Shown piece after piece: positions 1 through 5,983 of a DNA stretch of 7,305 nt. This stretch comes from Halanaerobiaceae bacterium. GTDB taxonomy: Bacteria; Bacillota; Halanaerobiia; Halanaerobiales; DTU029. The DNA lies in NCBI GenBank assembly GCA_012521855.1, contig JAAYLO010000355.1, forward strand, positions 1-7,305. The letters are read 5' to 3'. The position numbers and the translations under genes were made by a program. Below the pieces are notes generated by a model. That model searched no databases and was not told where the DNA came from. It worked only from the letters and a program-made list of their open reading frames with translations. Each line of letters begins with the position of its first letter. Within the stretch, counting starts at the first letter, position 1.

Positions 1-230
1 CATATGAGCTGGCCCGGGTCTGTGCTGAAGAGGGTACCTTTCTGGAGATAAATGACCGTCATTCAGAAAAACTGGAGGGTTTTATAAAAACCGCCCTGAA
101 GACGGATGTAAAATTTATAGTAAATAGTGATGCCCATTCAGCTTTTGAGATAGGGAACTTTGATAAAGCTGCCAGGCTGATAAAAAAACTGAACATCCCC
201 CTGGAAAGGGTTGTGAACCTCATAAAATGA
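1..230 (+). CDS. PHP-domain phosphoesterase, C-terminal part (5' end outside window)
   Basis: The reading frame is open from the window edge (first full codon at position 3) to a TGA at 228-230, giving the last 75 residues of a protein. The visible end contains a FLEIN strand, then FIVNSDAH followed by a helix and a terminal helix (IPLERVVNLI). The SDAH motif, with its Asp-x-His metal ligands near the C-terminus, is characteristic of PHP-domain phosphoesterases of the YcdX/histidinol-phosphatase-like group, which hydrolyse phosphate esters with a trinuclear metal centre. The substrate cannot be told from this fragment. The gene ends 2 bp before the -35 element of the feo promoter, and no terminator hairpin is seen between them. 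Assignment to the PHP superfamily is fairly safe; the exact subfamily is inferred. Confidence 0.8.
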   Translation, partial: YELARVCAEEGTFLEINDRHSEKLEGFIKTALKTDVKFIVNSDAHSAFEIGNFDKAARLIKKLNIPLERVVNLIK

Positions 231-232
231 TA

Positions 233-261
233 TTGTAAAAATGGTGGAACTGGTATATAAT
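233..261 (+). promoter_or_regulatory. Sigma-70/A promoter of the feo operon
   Basis: A TTGTAA -35 element (233-238) is separated by 17 bp from a perfect TATAAT -10 element (256-261). The predicted start of transcription is near 268, about 39 bases before the feoA start codon. The promoter lies directly after the PHP gene stop and is overlapped at +1 by a Fur-type palindrome, so iron repression is expected. Confidence 0.8.
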
Positions 262-268
262 ATTATAC

Positions 269-289
269 TGAAAATGAATTTCATTTACA
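269..289 (+). promoter_or_regulatory. Fur box (iron-responsive operator)
   Basis: The core is a perfect 7-1-7 inverted repeat: AAATGAA (272-278), a central T (279) and TTCATTT (280-286). It extends to TG/CA at the outer ends with only one mismatched pair. The 19-base core GAAAATGAATTTCATTTAC (270-288) matches 13 of 19 positions of the classical E. coli Fur consensus. It covers the predicted +1 of the feo promoter, which is where a repressor would block RNA polymerase. Fur-Fe(II) repression of feoAB is well established in many bacteria; here it is inferred from the site and its position. Confidence 0.8.
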
Positions 290-306
290 ATAAGGGATGT
301 GATGAG

Positions 307-549
307 ATGGTCTATCTGACATTAAACCAGTTAAATGATGACTCAAAGGCAGTTGTCATGAATATAAATGGAGGCAGTAATCTGGTCAAAAAGCTCAATG
401 CTCTGGGTATCAGGGAAGGTGTAGTTTTGACCAAAGAAAGCCAGTCTTTCTTAAGGGGGCCTGTGACAGTAAAGATAGGCCAGTCAAAAATTGCGGTGGG
501 TTATGGTATGGCAGAAAAGATCCTGGTAAAGCTGGTGGATGACAGATGA
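307..549 (+). CDS. feoA: FeoA, ferrous iron transport accessory protein
   Basis: This is an 80-residue cytoplasmic SH3-like protein, the usual FeoA size, which supports and probably regulates the FeoB iron channel. Family hallmarks are the N-terminal LTLNQL, the central LNALGIREG turn, and the C-terminal strands with VGYGMAEKILV. The ATG at 307 was chosen because AAGGG (292-296) lies about 10 bases upstream and FeoA proteins normally begin just before the L-x-x-L segment. The same frame runs back to an ATG at 241, but that would translate through the promoter and Fur box. The stop codon overlaps the feoB start (ATGA, 546-549), indicating translational coupling. The function is inferred from the family and the feoB partner. 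Confidence 0.9.
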   Translation: MVYLTLNQLNDDSKAVVMNINGGSNLVKKLNALGIREGVVLTKESQSFLRGPVTVKIGQSKIAVGYGMAEKILVKLVDDR

Positions 550-2360
550 AAGTCCTTTTATTCGGTAATCCCAATGTGGGAAAGAGCGTGGTCTTCTCCA
601 GACTGACGGGAACAAGTGTTACATCTTCCAATTATCCAGGGACTACAGTGGAATATACGGAGGGTTATCTGAGAAGGGGGGACGAGGTCTTTCATATTAT
701 AGATGTACCTGGTACATATAGCCTGGAGCCTACCAATAAAGCAGAAGAAGTCGCTGCAGATATGCTGGATAAAGGTGATATTATTGTAAATGTTGTTGAT
801 GCTACAAACCTGGAGAGAAACCTGAATCTGACCCTGCAGCTCCTGGAAAGAGATGTGCCTGTAATCGTGCTTTTGAATATGTGGGATGAAGCCCGTCATA
901 AGGGGATCGATATAGATAAGGACAAACTGGAAGAGCTGCTGGGGGTACCCGTGATTCCTACAGTAGCTGTAAAGGGTAAGGGTATTCTGGATACAATTAA
1001 TATAATAACTTCTTATGATTTTGATAATTATAAGGGCATTAAAAAAATGAGTAATGAGGAAAGATGGTCATATATCGGAAAGATCATTGCTGAAGTCCAG
1101 AAGATCAGTGACAGAAAGCATACTTTTTCTGATGTTTTCGATGAGATTACCATCAGACCACTTACCGGCACTCTGTTTGCCGTATTTGTATTGATTTTTT
1201 CATTTTTACTCATCAGAATAATCGGAGAAGGCCTTATTGCTTATGTGACTGAACCTTTTTTTAATAATATCTATTTTCCTTTTGTTAATTACCTGAGCTC
1301 CTTATTGGGAGGACAGGGATTATTCCATGATATACTGATAGGGCACCTGATTGGAGGCGCAATTGACTTTGAACAATCCTTTGGTTTACTGACCACAGGT
1401 ATCTATATTCCCCTGTCTGCCGTTGCCCCTTATATTATAGCCTTTTATCTGGTTCTGGGATTACTTGAAGATACGGGTTATCTTCCCCGCCTGGCAATAC
1501 TCATGGATAATCTGATGCATAAAGTGGGCTTACATGGTTTTTCCATTATCCCCATGCTCCTGGGTTTTGGCTGTAATGTGCCCGCTGTACTGGCCATAAG
1601 AAGCCTGGAGAGTGAAAGGGAAAAATTTATTGCCAGTACCTTGACGGCTATCACTATTCCCTGTATGTCGCAAATTGCCATGATTTTTGGTTTACTTGGT
1701 TCATTTGGCATGAAATATATAGTCTATCTTTTTATTATTCTGGGGCTGGTCTGGTTTGTCCTGGGTAATATCCTAAACAGGGTAATCCCGGGATTCAGTT
1801 CAGATCTCCTGCTGGAGGTACCGCCTTACAGAATTCCCAGTATAGCTACAATTCTACAGAAACTATGGCTTAGATTGAGCGGGTTCTTCAGGGAGGCCAT
1901 TCCTTTTGTCCTGCTGGGAGTTTTTATTGTCAATATTCTTTATATAACAGGGATTATGGGCCTTATTAACCATTTAGCCGGACCTTTATTAAGCAGGATT
2001 TTCAGCCTTCCGGAAGAGGCAATTACTGCTTTACTGATGGGCTTTCTCCGTAAGGATCTGGCCATGGGGCTCCTTGTCCCCCTGCACTTATCAGCAAAAC
2101 AACTCCTGGTGGCCAGTATTGTCCTGACAACCTATTTCCCCTGTATTGCCACATTCTCTGTCCTGCTCAGGGAACTGGGGATGAAAAATATGTTGAAGGC
2201 TACCCTGGTTATGTTCATTACCGTTTTCCTGGTAGGAGGATTCACCAATCTGGTCTTTCATGAAGAGGGCCTGTCCCTGAATGGCTGGATCATAATTATA
2301 TTACTTATCCTCCTGGTAAAGAAATTTCCTGAAGGGAAGGAAAATAGACTGGAGCTTTAA
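546..2360 (+). CDS. feoB: FeoB, Fe(II) transporter with N-terminal G domain
   Basis: This 604-residue inner-membrane protein imports ferrous iron. An N-terminal GTPase domain shows G1 GNPNVGKS (7-14), a G2 region near TTVE (33-36), G3 DVPG (53-56), G4 NMWD (111-114, with Met in place of Lys of NKxD) and a G5-like TVAVKG (139-144). A helical cytosolic segment follows to about 200, then roughly eight to ten hydrophobic segments from about 206 to 595. The gate regions are recognisable: GFGCNVPA (C343), IPCMSQ (C373) and TTYFPCIAT (C533). It is shorter than the roughly 770-residue E. coli protein, in the range seen in other anaerobes, and ends in a short basic tail. The start overlaps the feoA stop. 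The second gate motif differs from the E. coli type (see findings). The family is certain; Fe(II) specificity is supported by feoA and the Fur box. Confidence 0.95.
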   Translation: MKVLLFGNPNVGKSVVFSRLTGTSVTSSNYPGTTVEYTEGYLRRGDEVFHIIDVPGTYSLEPTNKAEEVAADMLDKGDIIVNVVDATNLERNLNLTLQLLERDVPVIVLLNMWDEARHKGIDIDKDKLEELLGVPVIPTVAVKGKGILDTINIITSYDFDNYKGIKKMSNEERWSYIGKIIAEVQKISDRKHTFSDVFDEITIRPLTGTLFAVFVLIFSFLLIRIIGEGLIAYVTEPFFNNIYFPFVNYLSSLLGGQGLFHDILIGHLIGGAIDFEQSFGLLTTGIYIPLSAVAPYIIAFYLVLGLLEDTGYLPRLAILMDNLMHKVGLHGFSIIPMLLGFGCNVPAVLAIRSLESEREKFIASTLTAITIPCMSQIAMIFGLLGSFGMKYIVYLFIILGLVWFVLGNILNRVIPGFSSDLLLEVPPYRIPSIATILQKLWLRLSGFFREAIPFVLLGVFIVNILYITGIMGLINHLAGPLLSRIFSLPEEAITALLMGFLRKDLAMGLLVPLHLSAKQLLVASIVLTTYFPCIATFSVLLRELGMKNMLKATLVMFITVFLVGGFTNLVFHEEGLSLNGWIIIILLILLVKKFPEGKENRLEL

Positions 2361-2389
2361 AATTTATCCAGAAATGAAGGGAGCTCATC

Positions 2390-3070
2390 ATGAAACTAAC
2401 GATTTTATATGATAATGAAGCATTTCTTGAAGGATTGAAGGCAAAATGGGGATTTTCCTGTCTGATTGAGGAGGGCGGGAAGAAAATACTCTTTGATACA
2501 GGGGCCAATGGCCCTATATTACTGGAAAATATGGAGAAAATGAGAATTGATCCGGCCGGGATCGATATTATTTTTATCTCACACAGCCATTGGGATCATA
2601 TTGGGGGATTAAGTGATTTATTGCATATAAACAGGAAAGCTGAGCTCTATCTCCCTTTTCATTTTAATAAAGAGTCCGGGTTGCCGGTCCTTTACCTGGA
2701 TATTCTCAAAGATTGCCTGGAAGGCAATAAGGTAGTAGTTTCTAAAGAGGGTGCAAAAATTGCTGATAATGTATACACTACAGGAATACTGACAAATAAT
2801 GAGCAGTCATTGATCATAAGAACAGAAAAGGGCCTGGTAGTTGTGGTTGGCTGTGCCCATTCAGGTATAGATGAGATTCTGGATTCAGCATCAAAATATG
2901 GGAAGCTTTATGCCCTGATAGGGGGGTTCCATGGCTTCATGGACTTTGAATTACTGGAGGAAATTGAACTTCTCTGCCCCACTCATTGTACTCAATATAA
3001 AAAAGGGATAATCTCATTATATCCTGATAAGTGTATACCCGGCGGGGCCGGGAAAGTGATAGAAATATAG
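2390..3070 (+). CDS. Metallo-beta-lactamase-fold hydrolase, COG1237 type
   Basis: This is a 226-residue cytoplasmic protein with no signal peptide. The MBL signature SHSHWDHIGG gives metal ligands H65, H67, D69 and H70. Further expected ligands are H157 in GCAHSG and H181 in GGFHG, and a THC segment (H199) precedes the C-terminus. ILFDTGANG (33-41) is the usual second strand and loop. The pattern fits COG1237, relatives of archaeal enzymes described as dihydropterin-type or methanopterin-pathway MBL proteins; the substrate here is unknown. AAGGGAG (2377-2383) sits 6 bases before the ATG. The gene begins 29 bp after feoB with no terminator between, so it is probably the third gene of the iron-regulated operon. 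Cys residues 155, 196, 200 and 215 could suit a redox or metal role, but that is speculative. Confidence 0.85.
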   Translation: MKLTILYDNEAFLEGLKAKWGFSCLIEEGGKKILFDTGANGPILLENMEKMRIDPAGIDIIFISHSHWDHIGGLSDLLHINRKAELYLPFHFNKESGLPVLYLDILKDCLEGNKVVVSKEGAKIADNVYTTGILTNNEQSLIIRTEKGLVVVVGCAHSGIDEILDSASKYGKLYALIGGFHGFMDFELLEEIELLCPTHCTQYKKGIISLYPDKCIPGGAGKVIEI

Positions 3071-3093
3071 GTGATTGTGTCAGGCGGAAATAT

Positions 3094-3122
3094 TTTACAG
3101 TCATAAATAAAAATGATATAAT
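3094..3122 (+). promoter_or_regulatory. Extended -10 promoter for the alpha/beta hydrolase gene
   Basis: TTTACA (3094-3099), a 17-bp spacer and TATAAT (3117-3122) are present, with TGA directly before the -10 (TG at 3114-3115) making an extended -10 element. The predicted start point is near 3129, giving a leader of about 70 bases. It lies in the 129-bp gap after the MBL gene, where no terminator is seen, so read-through from the feo operon may add to transcription. Confidence 0.65.
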
Positions 3123-3199
3123 CAGGATAACGAAAATACAGAAAAGGGAAAATATCCAATTGAAGGCAGGAAAGATAAAGAAAAGGGGGAGTACCGGGT

Positions 3200-4162
3200 T
3201 TGAAAAAGGTATTAAAAATTACTTGTCTTGTATCAGGGGTTATAATATTAACCGGTATAATTGGAGTTTCCTATTATACCGGTCTTGAGGTTTTTAATTC
3301 TTCCATGCAGCTTTCCAATAATGAAGATACAGGTATTGAAAAAATGGAGGAATATTTAAAGAAAGAAGGATTTGATATTGAGGGATTCCGGAGAAAATAT
3401 AACATTGAACCTGTAAAGATAAAATCAAGTACTGGTAAACATATCATTCCGGCTGATTATATCAGTGTAGATGGTGGTGAGGATAGGGATACAGTTATCA
3501 TGGTTCATGGACTGGGTGGAAATCGTATAACAGTCTATCCCACAGCAGAGGTGTTCTTGAAAAACGGCTACAATGTACTGGCCTATGACCAACGGAGCTC
3601 AGGTGAAAACACAGCACAGTACACCACCTTTGGCTATCTGGAAAGCCGGGATCTTGCGGATTGTGTTGGATATTTAAAAAACAATCTTTCTGATAATAAA
3701 AAGATCGGCCTCTGGGGTATTTCTTACGGCGGGGCAACTGTGGGAATCTTTCTGGGCTCAGAGAAAGCAGAGCAGAATGTTGATTTTGCCATACTGGATT
3801 CGGCTGTCAGTGATATGACCTTTATGCTCTTTACTGAAATGGAAACCATGGATATTGGAATACCGGTAGAATTTTTGATGTTCACAGGGAATATGGTCAC
3901 CAGGATGAAAATGGGTTTTTTCTATAAGGACGCTGATGTCTGTATCTATACAGGAAAAACCAGTGTTCCAGTGATGGTTATACATAGTAAGGCTGATACA
4001 CTTACTCCCTATTTCATGGGTGAAGATATATTTAATTCTGTACCTCATAACAGGAAAACAATATTTACTGTAGAAGACAGCAAACATGCGGATATATTTT
4101 CAGATCACCCTGCAGAGTATGAAAGTAACATAATGGAGTTTATTAAAAAACATACTATATAA
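3200..4162 (+). CDS. Membrane-anchored alpha/beta hydrolase (serine hydrolase)
   Basis: This 320-residue protein has an N-terminal hydrophobic helix (about 7-27) behind a Lys-rich start, acting as an uncleaved anchor or signal, with the enzyme domain probably outside the membrane. Visible alpha/beta-hydrolase features are the oxyanion loop HGLGGNR (103-109), the nucleophile elbow GISYGG with S175, the acid D266 in HSKADTLTP, and H296 in DSKHAD. Spacing and the YDQRSSGEN segment (129-137) resemble Bacillus YqkD/YfhR-like hydrolases of unknown substrate. The TTG start at 3200 is chosen because AGGGGGAG (3184-3191) is 8 bases upstream and it keeps the membrane segment; the next in-frame ATG is residue 36, beyond the anchor. 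It has its own promoter and terminator, so it is probably independent of both neighbours. Esterase-type activity is inferred only. Confidence 0.85.
   Translation: MKKVLKITCLVSGVIILTGIIGVSYYTGLEVFNSSMQLSNNEDTGIEKMEEYLKKEGFDIEGFRRKYNIEPVKIKSSTGKHIIPADYISVDGGEDRDTVIMVHGLGGNRITVYPTAEVFLKNGYNVLAYDQRSSGENTAQYTTFGYLESRDLADCVGYLKNNLSDNKKIGLWGISYGGATVGIFLGSEKAEQNVDFAILDSAVSDMTFMLFTEMETMDIGIPVEFLMFTGNMVTRMKMGFFYKDADVCIYTGKTSVPVMVIHSKADTLTPYFMGEDIFNSVPHNRKTIFTVEDSKHADIFSDHPAEYESNIMEFIKKHTI
3251..3283 (+). repeat. Perfect 11-bp inverted repeat inside the hydrolase coding region
   Basis: ACCGGTATAAT (3251-3261) is followed after 11 bases by its exact reverse complement (3273-3283). It lies in codons 18-28, which encode the membrane segment, about 120-155 bases after the predicted transcription start. 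It could form an RNA hairpin or be bound by a dimeric repressor. It may also be chance, since the Thr-Gly codons ACC GGT occur twice and are themselves palindromic. Confidence 0.5.
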
Positions 4163-4221
4163 AACACAGCTTACAGGGATTTTCTCGTAAGTATTTCAAA
4201 GACAGATATTTTCCTTATAAT

Positions 4222-4261
4222 AATACCCTTTCTCTATGGATTTATGAGGAGGGTATTTTTT
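4222..4261 (+). terminator. Rho-independent terminator after the hydrolase gene
   Basis: AATACCCT (4222-4229) pairs exactly with AGGGTATT (4250-4257), with a roughly 20-base loop. The second arm runs into six T residues (4256-4261). The stem has only three G-C pairs, so it may be a moderate terminator. It lies 60 bp after the hydrolase stop and 16 bp before the next promoter, which fits a boundary between transcription units. Confidence 0.7.
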
Positions 4262-4273
4262 ATAAAAAAAAAG

Positions 4274-4335
4274 TTATTGACATATGCTCATAAGCAAAGT
4301 ATAATAAAAATAAATTATGAACATATGCTCAAAAG
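4274..4335 (+). repeat. Operator-like direct repeat pair flanking the promoter
   Basis: Two 21-base units (4274-4294 and 4315-4335) agree at 18 positions: TTAT, two variable bases, ACATATGCTCA, one variable base, AAG. Their offset is 41 bp, close to four helical turns, so bound proteins would face the same side of the DNA. The first unit covers the -35 element and spacer; the second lies between the predicted start point and the ribosome binding site. In the second unit TGAACATATGCTCA (4318-4331) is a palindrome around CATATG apart from one pair. This is the likely binding site of a dedicated repressor, which is not encoded in this window. Confidence 0.6.
4277..4305 (+). promoter_or_regulatory. 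Perfect-consensus sigma-70/A promoter of the DUF5320/NifX/MinD operon
   Basis: TTGACA (4277-4282), exactly 17 bp, and TATAAT (4300-4305) are present, both hexamers matching the consensus in full. The predicted start point is near 4312, giving a leader of about 37 bases that contains the second repeat unit. A promoter this strong usually needs a repressor, which fits the flanking repeats. Confidence 0.88.
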
Positions 4336-4348
4336 AGGTGTTTTCAGG

Positions 4349-4681
4349 ATGCCTATTGGAGATGGAACCGGCCCGGCAGGATATGGCCCAATGACAGGGA
4401 GAGGAATGGGTTGCTGTGCAGGTTATAGAGTCCCTGGATATATGAATCGTCCGGGATCCGGCAGGGGATCTGGACGCGGCTGTGATTCTGGCAGGGGTTA
4501 TGGATGGGCTTACCATCATGCTCCACATGCTTATCCTGTCTATCCCTATCATCCTCCCCATAATCAGGAAATCAGCAAGGAGAGAAAAGTTGAATACCTG
4601 AAAGAAACAGCCAGGGCTCTGGAAGATGAGCTGAAATATGTAAAGGAAGAATTGAAAAAACTTGAAGAGGATAAAGATTGA
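4349..4681 (+). CDS. DUF5320-type Gly/Arg/His-rich protein with C-terminal coiled coil
   Basis: This is a 110-residue protein of unknown function. The N-terminal MPIGDGTGP followed by GYGPMTGRG and a Cys (C22, C23) is the hallmark of DUF5320 proteins, which often accompany NifX-like and MinD-like genes in anaerobes. Residues 36-52 contain repeated SGRG units. Residues 53-71 are rich in His, Tyr and Pro (H56, H57, H60, H68, H71). Residues 76-108 are charged and predicted helical, with L/A/V at 84, 88, 91, 95, 98, 102 and 105, typical of a coiled coil. A metal-binding or scaffold role is possible but unproven. The ATG at 4349 follows AAGAGGTG (4333-4340) and begins the conserved family N-terminus. 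The frame stays open upstream to 4244, but that stretch covers a terminator and the promoter and cannot be translated from this start point. Confidence 0.85.
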   Translation: MPIGDGTGPAGYGPMTGRGMGCCAGYRVPGYMNRPGSGRGSGRGCDSGRGYGWAYHHAPHAYPVYPYHPPHNQEISKERKVEYLKETARALEDELKYVKEELKKLEEDKD

Positions 4682-4689
4682 GTTTAGCG

Positions 4690-4725
4690 GCAATAAGCTC
4701 ATCTATATTTAGATGGGCTTATTGT
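4690..4725 (+). other. Strong intergenic RNA hairpin between DUF5320 and NifX-like genes
   Basis: Positions 4691-4705 pair with 4710-4724 over 15 consecutive pairs with one G-U wobble and a TATT loop; 4690-4725 adds a sixteenth G-U pair. No run of T follows on either strand, so it is not a classical terminator. It begins 8 bases after the DUF5320 stop. It may protect the upstream message from 3' decay, act as a processing site, or partly terminate, so that DUF5320 is made in excess over the downstream proteins. Confidence 0.75.
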
Positions 4726-4763
4726 ACATAAAGGGCAAATAAGGAAAAAGAGGAGTGTTATTG

Positions 4764-5138
4764 ATGTTAATTGGAATCAGTGCTTCAGATAACAGGGGGC
4801 TGGATGCAAAGATGGATTCAAGATTCGGAAGGGCAAATTTTTTTGCCATAGTAGATACTGAAAATATGGAGGCCAGGTTCATTGAGAATTCAGCAGCATC
4901 AGCTGACAGTGGAGCAGGTGTCGGTGCAGCCCAGCTTTTTGCAGACCAGAATGTAGCTGCCGTTATATCAGGTGATTTCGGGCCTAAAGCTTTCATTGCC
5001 TTGAAGACAGCCGGTATTGAGCTTTATTCATATAGGGGGAGCACTATTAGGGAAGCAGTGGAAGCTTACAAAAATGGTGAATTGAGAGAGCTGGGTGTGT
5101 CGTCAAATAACGGGCATGCGGGTTTCAGGCAGGTGTAA
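4764..5138 (+). CDS. NifX/NifB-like dinitrogenase iron-molybdenum cofactor family protein (COG1433), cysteine-free
   Basis: This 124-residue cytoplasmic protein is a single Nitro_FeMo-Co domain. Hallmarks are the N-terminal LIGISASDN strand, DSRFGRANFFAIVD (17-30), a helix with GAGVGAAQL, the VAAVISGDFGPKA turn, and AGIELY. Family members bind or carry Fe-S, FeMo-co precursor or Mo-Cu clusters. This copy has no cysteine and a single histidine near the C-terminus (GHAG), so any cluster ligand set is not obvious. The ATG at 4764 lies 8 bases after AGGAG (4751-4755); a GTG at 4755 in the same frame overlaps that site and is rejected. It ends 2 bp before the first ATPase gene. No promoter is seen in the gap before it, so it probably shares the DUF5320 transcript. 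Confidence 0.87.
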   Translation: MLIGISASDNRGLDAKMDSRFGRANFFAIVDTENMEARFIENSAASADSGAGVGAAQLFADQNVAAVISGDFGPKAFIALKTAGIELYSYRGSTIREAVEAYKNGELRELGVSSNNGHAGFRQV

Positions 5139-5140
5139 TA

Positions 5141-5983
5141 ATGATTATTACAGTATTAAGCGGTAAAGGCGGCACGGGTAAGACCACTGTTGCTACGAAT
5201 CTGGCCCTATCACTGGAGAATGTCCAGCTGCTGGATGCAGATGTAGAAGAACCTGATGCCTGTATCTTTATAAAGCCTGATTTTGCTGATGAATATGAGA
5301 TAGTATACAGGCTGATTCCGGTAGTTGATGAGGCTAAATGTACTGCCTGCCGGAAATGTGTGGATTTCTGTGAGTACAATGCACTTGCCCTGATGCTTGA
5401 CAGTATTCTGGTATTTCCGGAGATATGCCACAGTTGCGGCGGTTGTGCCAGAATATGTCCAGTTGGAGCAATCAGTGAAAAAGAAAGGGAGATCGGTAAA
5501 ATCAAATGGGATCATTCAAAAAGGCCCCTTGAGTTCTGGCAGGGTGAATTAAACATAGGAGAAGAATCGCCGGTACCGGTAATTGAGAAATTGAAAGAAC
5601 ATATTGACCCGGAAAAGACTGTTATTATTGATGCCCAGCCAGGGACAACCTGTCCTGCTATAGAGGCTGCTATAGACAGTGATTACTGTATACTGGTTAC
5701 TGAACCGACACCTTTTGGCCTTAATGACCTCAGGATGGCTGTTGAGGTAATGAGGGAAACCGGTAAAAATTTCGGGGTAATAATAAACCGCTCTGAAGAT
5801 GAATATGATGGGATTATTGAAGAATACTGTGCCAGGGAGGGTATTGATATTTTATTGAAAATACCTTTTGCTAAAGAGATTGCCCGTCTATATTCAAAGG
5901 GTATTTCATTCGTGGAGGAATTGCCTGAATGGAAACCCAGGTTTCAGGAGCTATTTAAAAAGATAGAGGGGCTGGTCAGATGA
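5141..5983 (+). CDS. MinD/ParA-like P-loop ATPase with inserted 2x[4Fe-4S] ferredoxin domain (COG1149), first copy
   Basis: This 280-residue protein opens with a deviant Walker A motif SGKGGTGKTT (7-16), as in MinD, NifH and Mrp/NBP35. DADVEEPD (32-39) follows. A ferredoxin insert contains C67, C70, C73, C77 and C96, C99, C102, C106, two full CxxCxxCxxxC sets, each expected to hold a 4Fe-4S cluster. The second half carries VIIDAQPGTTCP (161-172; D164 as the Walker B-type acid, C171 conserved in the group) and the TEPTPFGLNDL segment. The likely role is ATP-dependent transfer or sensing of a metal-sulfur cluster, perhaps with the adjacent NifX-like proteins; this is inferred from the ORP loci of Desulfovibrio. 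AGGTG (5131-5135) precedes the ATG. The stop overlaps the next start by ATGA. It is not a nitrogenase reductase: NifH lacks the ferredoxin insert. Confidence 0.92.
   Translation: MIITVLSGKGGTGKTTVATNLALSLENVQLLDADVEEPDACIFIKPDFADEYEIVYRLIPVVDEAKCTACRKCVDFCEYNALALMLDSILVFPEICHSCGGCARICPVGAISEKEREIGKIKWDHSKRPLEFWQGELNIGEESPVPVIEKLKEHIDPEKTVIIDAQPGTTCPAIEAAIDSDYCILVTEPTPFGLNDLRMAVEVMRETGKNFGVIINRSEDEYDGIIEEYCAREGIDILLKIPFAKEIARLYSKGISFVEELPEWKPRFQELFKKIEGLVR

Noticed and set aside
241..306. Upstream extension of feoA to an ATG at 241 (22 extra residues)
   Set aside because: The stretch covers the -10 element, start point and Fur box, and the extra residues do not resemble FeoA; the ATG at 307 has a suitable ribosome binding site.
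3031..3288. Open frame overlapping the MBL end and hydrolase start
   Set aside because: It overlaps both real genes in another frame, crosses the promoter, and its product has no recognisable family features.
4244..4348. Upstream extension of the DUF5320 frame to 4244
   Set aside because: It runs through the terminator stem and the consensus promoter; the family N-terminus begins at the ATG at 4349.
4755..4763. GTG start for the first NifX-like gene
   Set aside because: It overlaps its own Shine-Dalgarno sequence; the ATG at 4764 is spaced 8 bases from AGGAG.
5570..5579. Ten-base palindrome CCGGTACCGG in the first ATPase gene
   Set aside because: It is short, coding and isolated, with no partner site or promoter nearby; best explained by chance.
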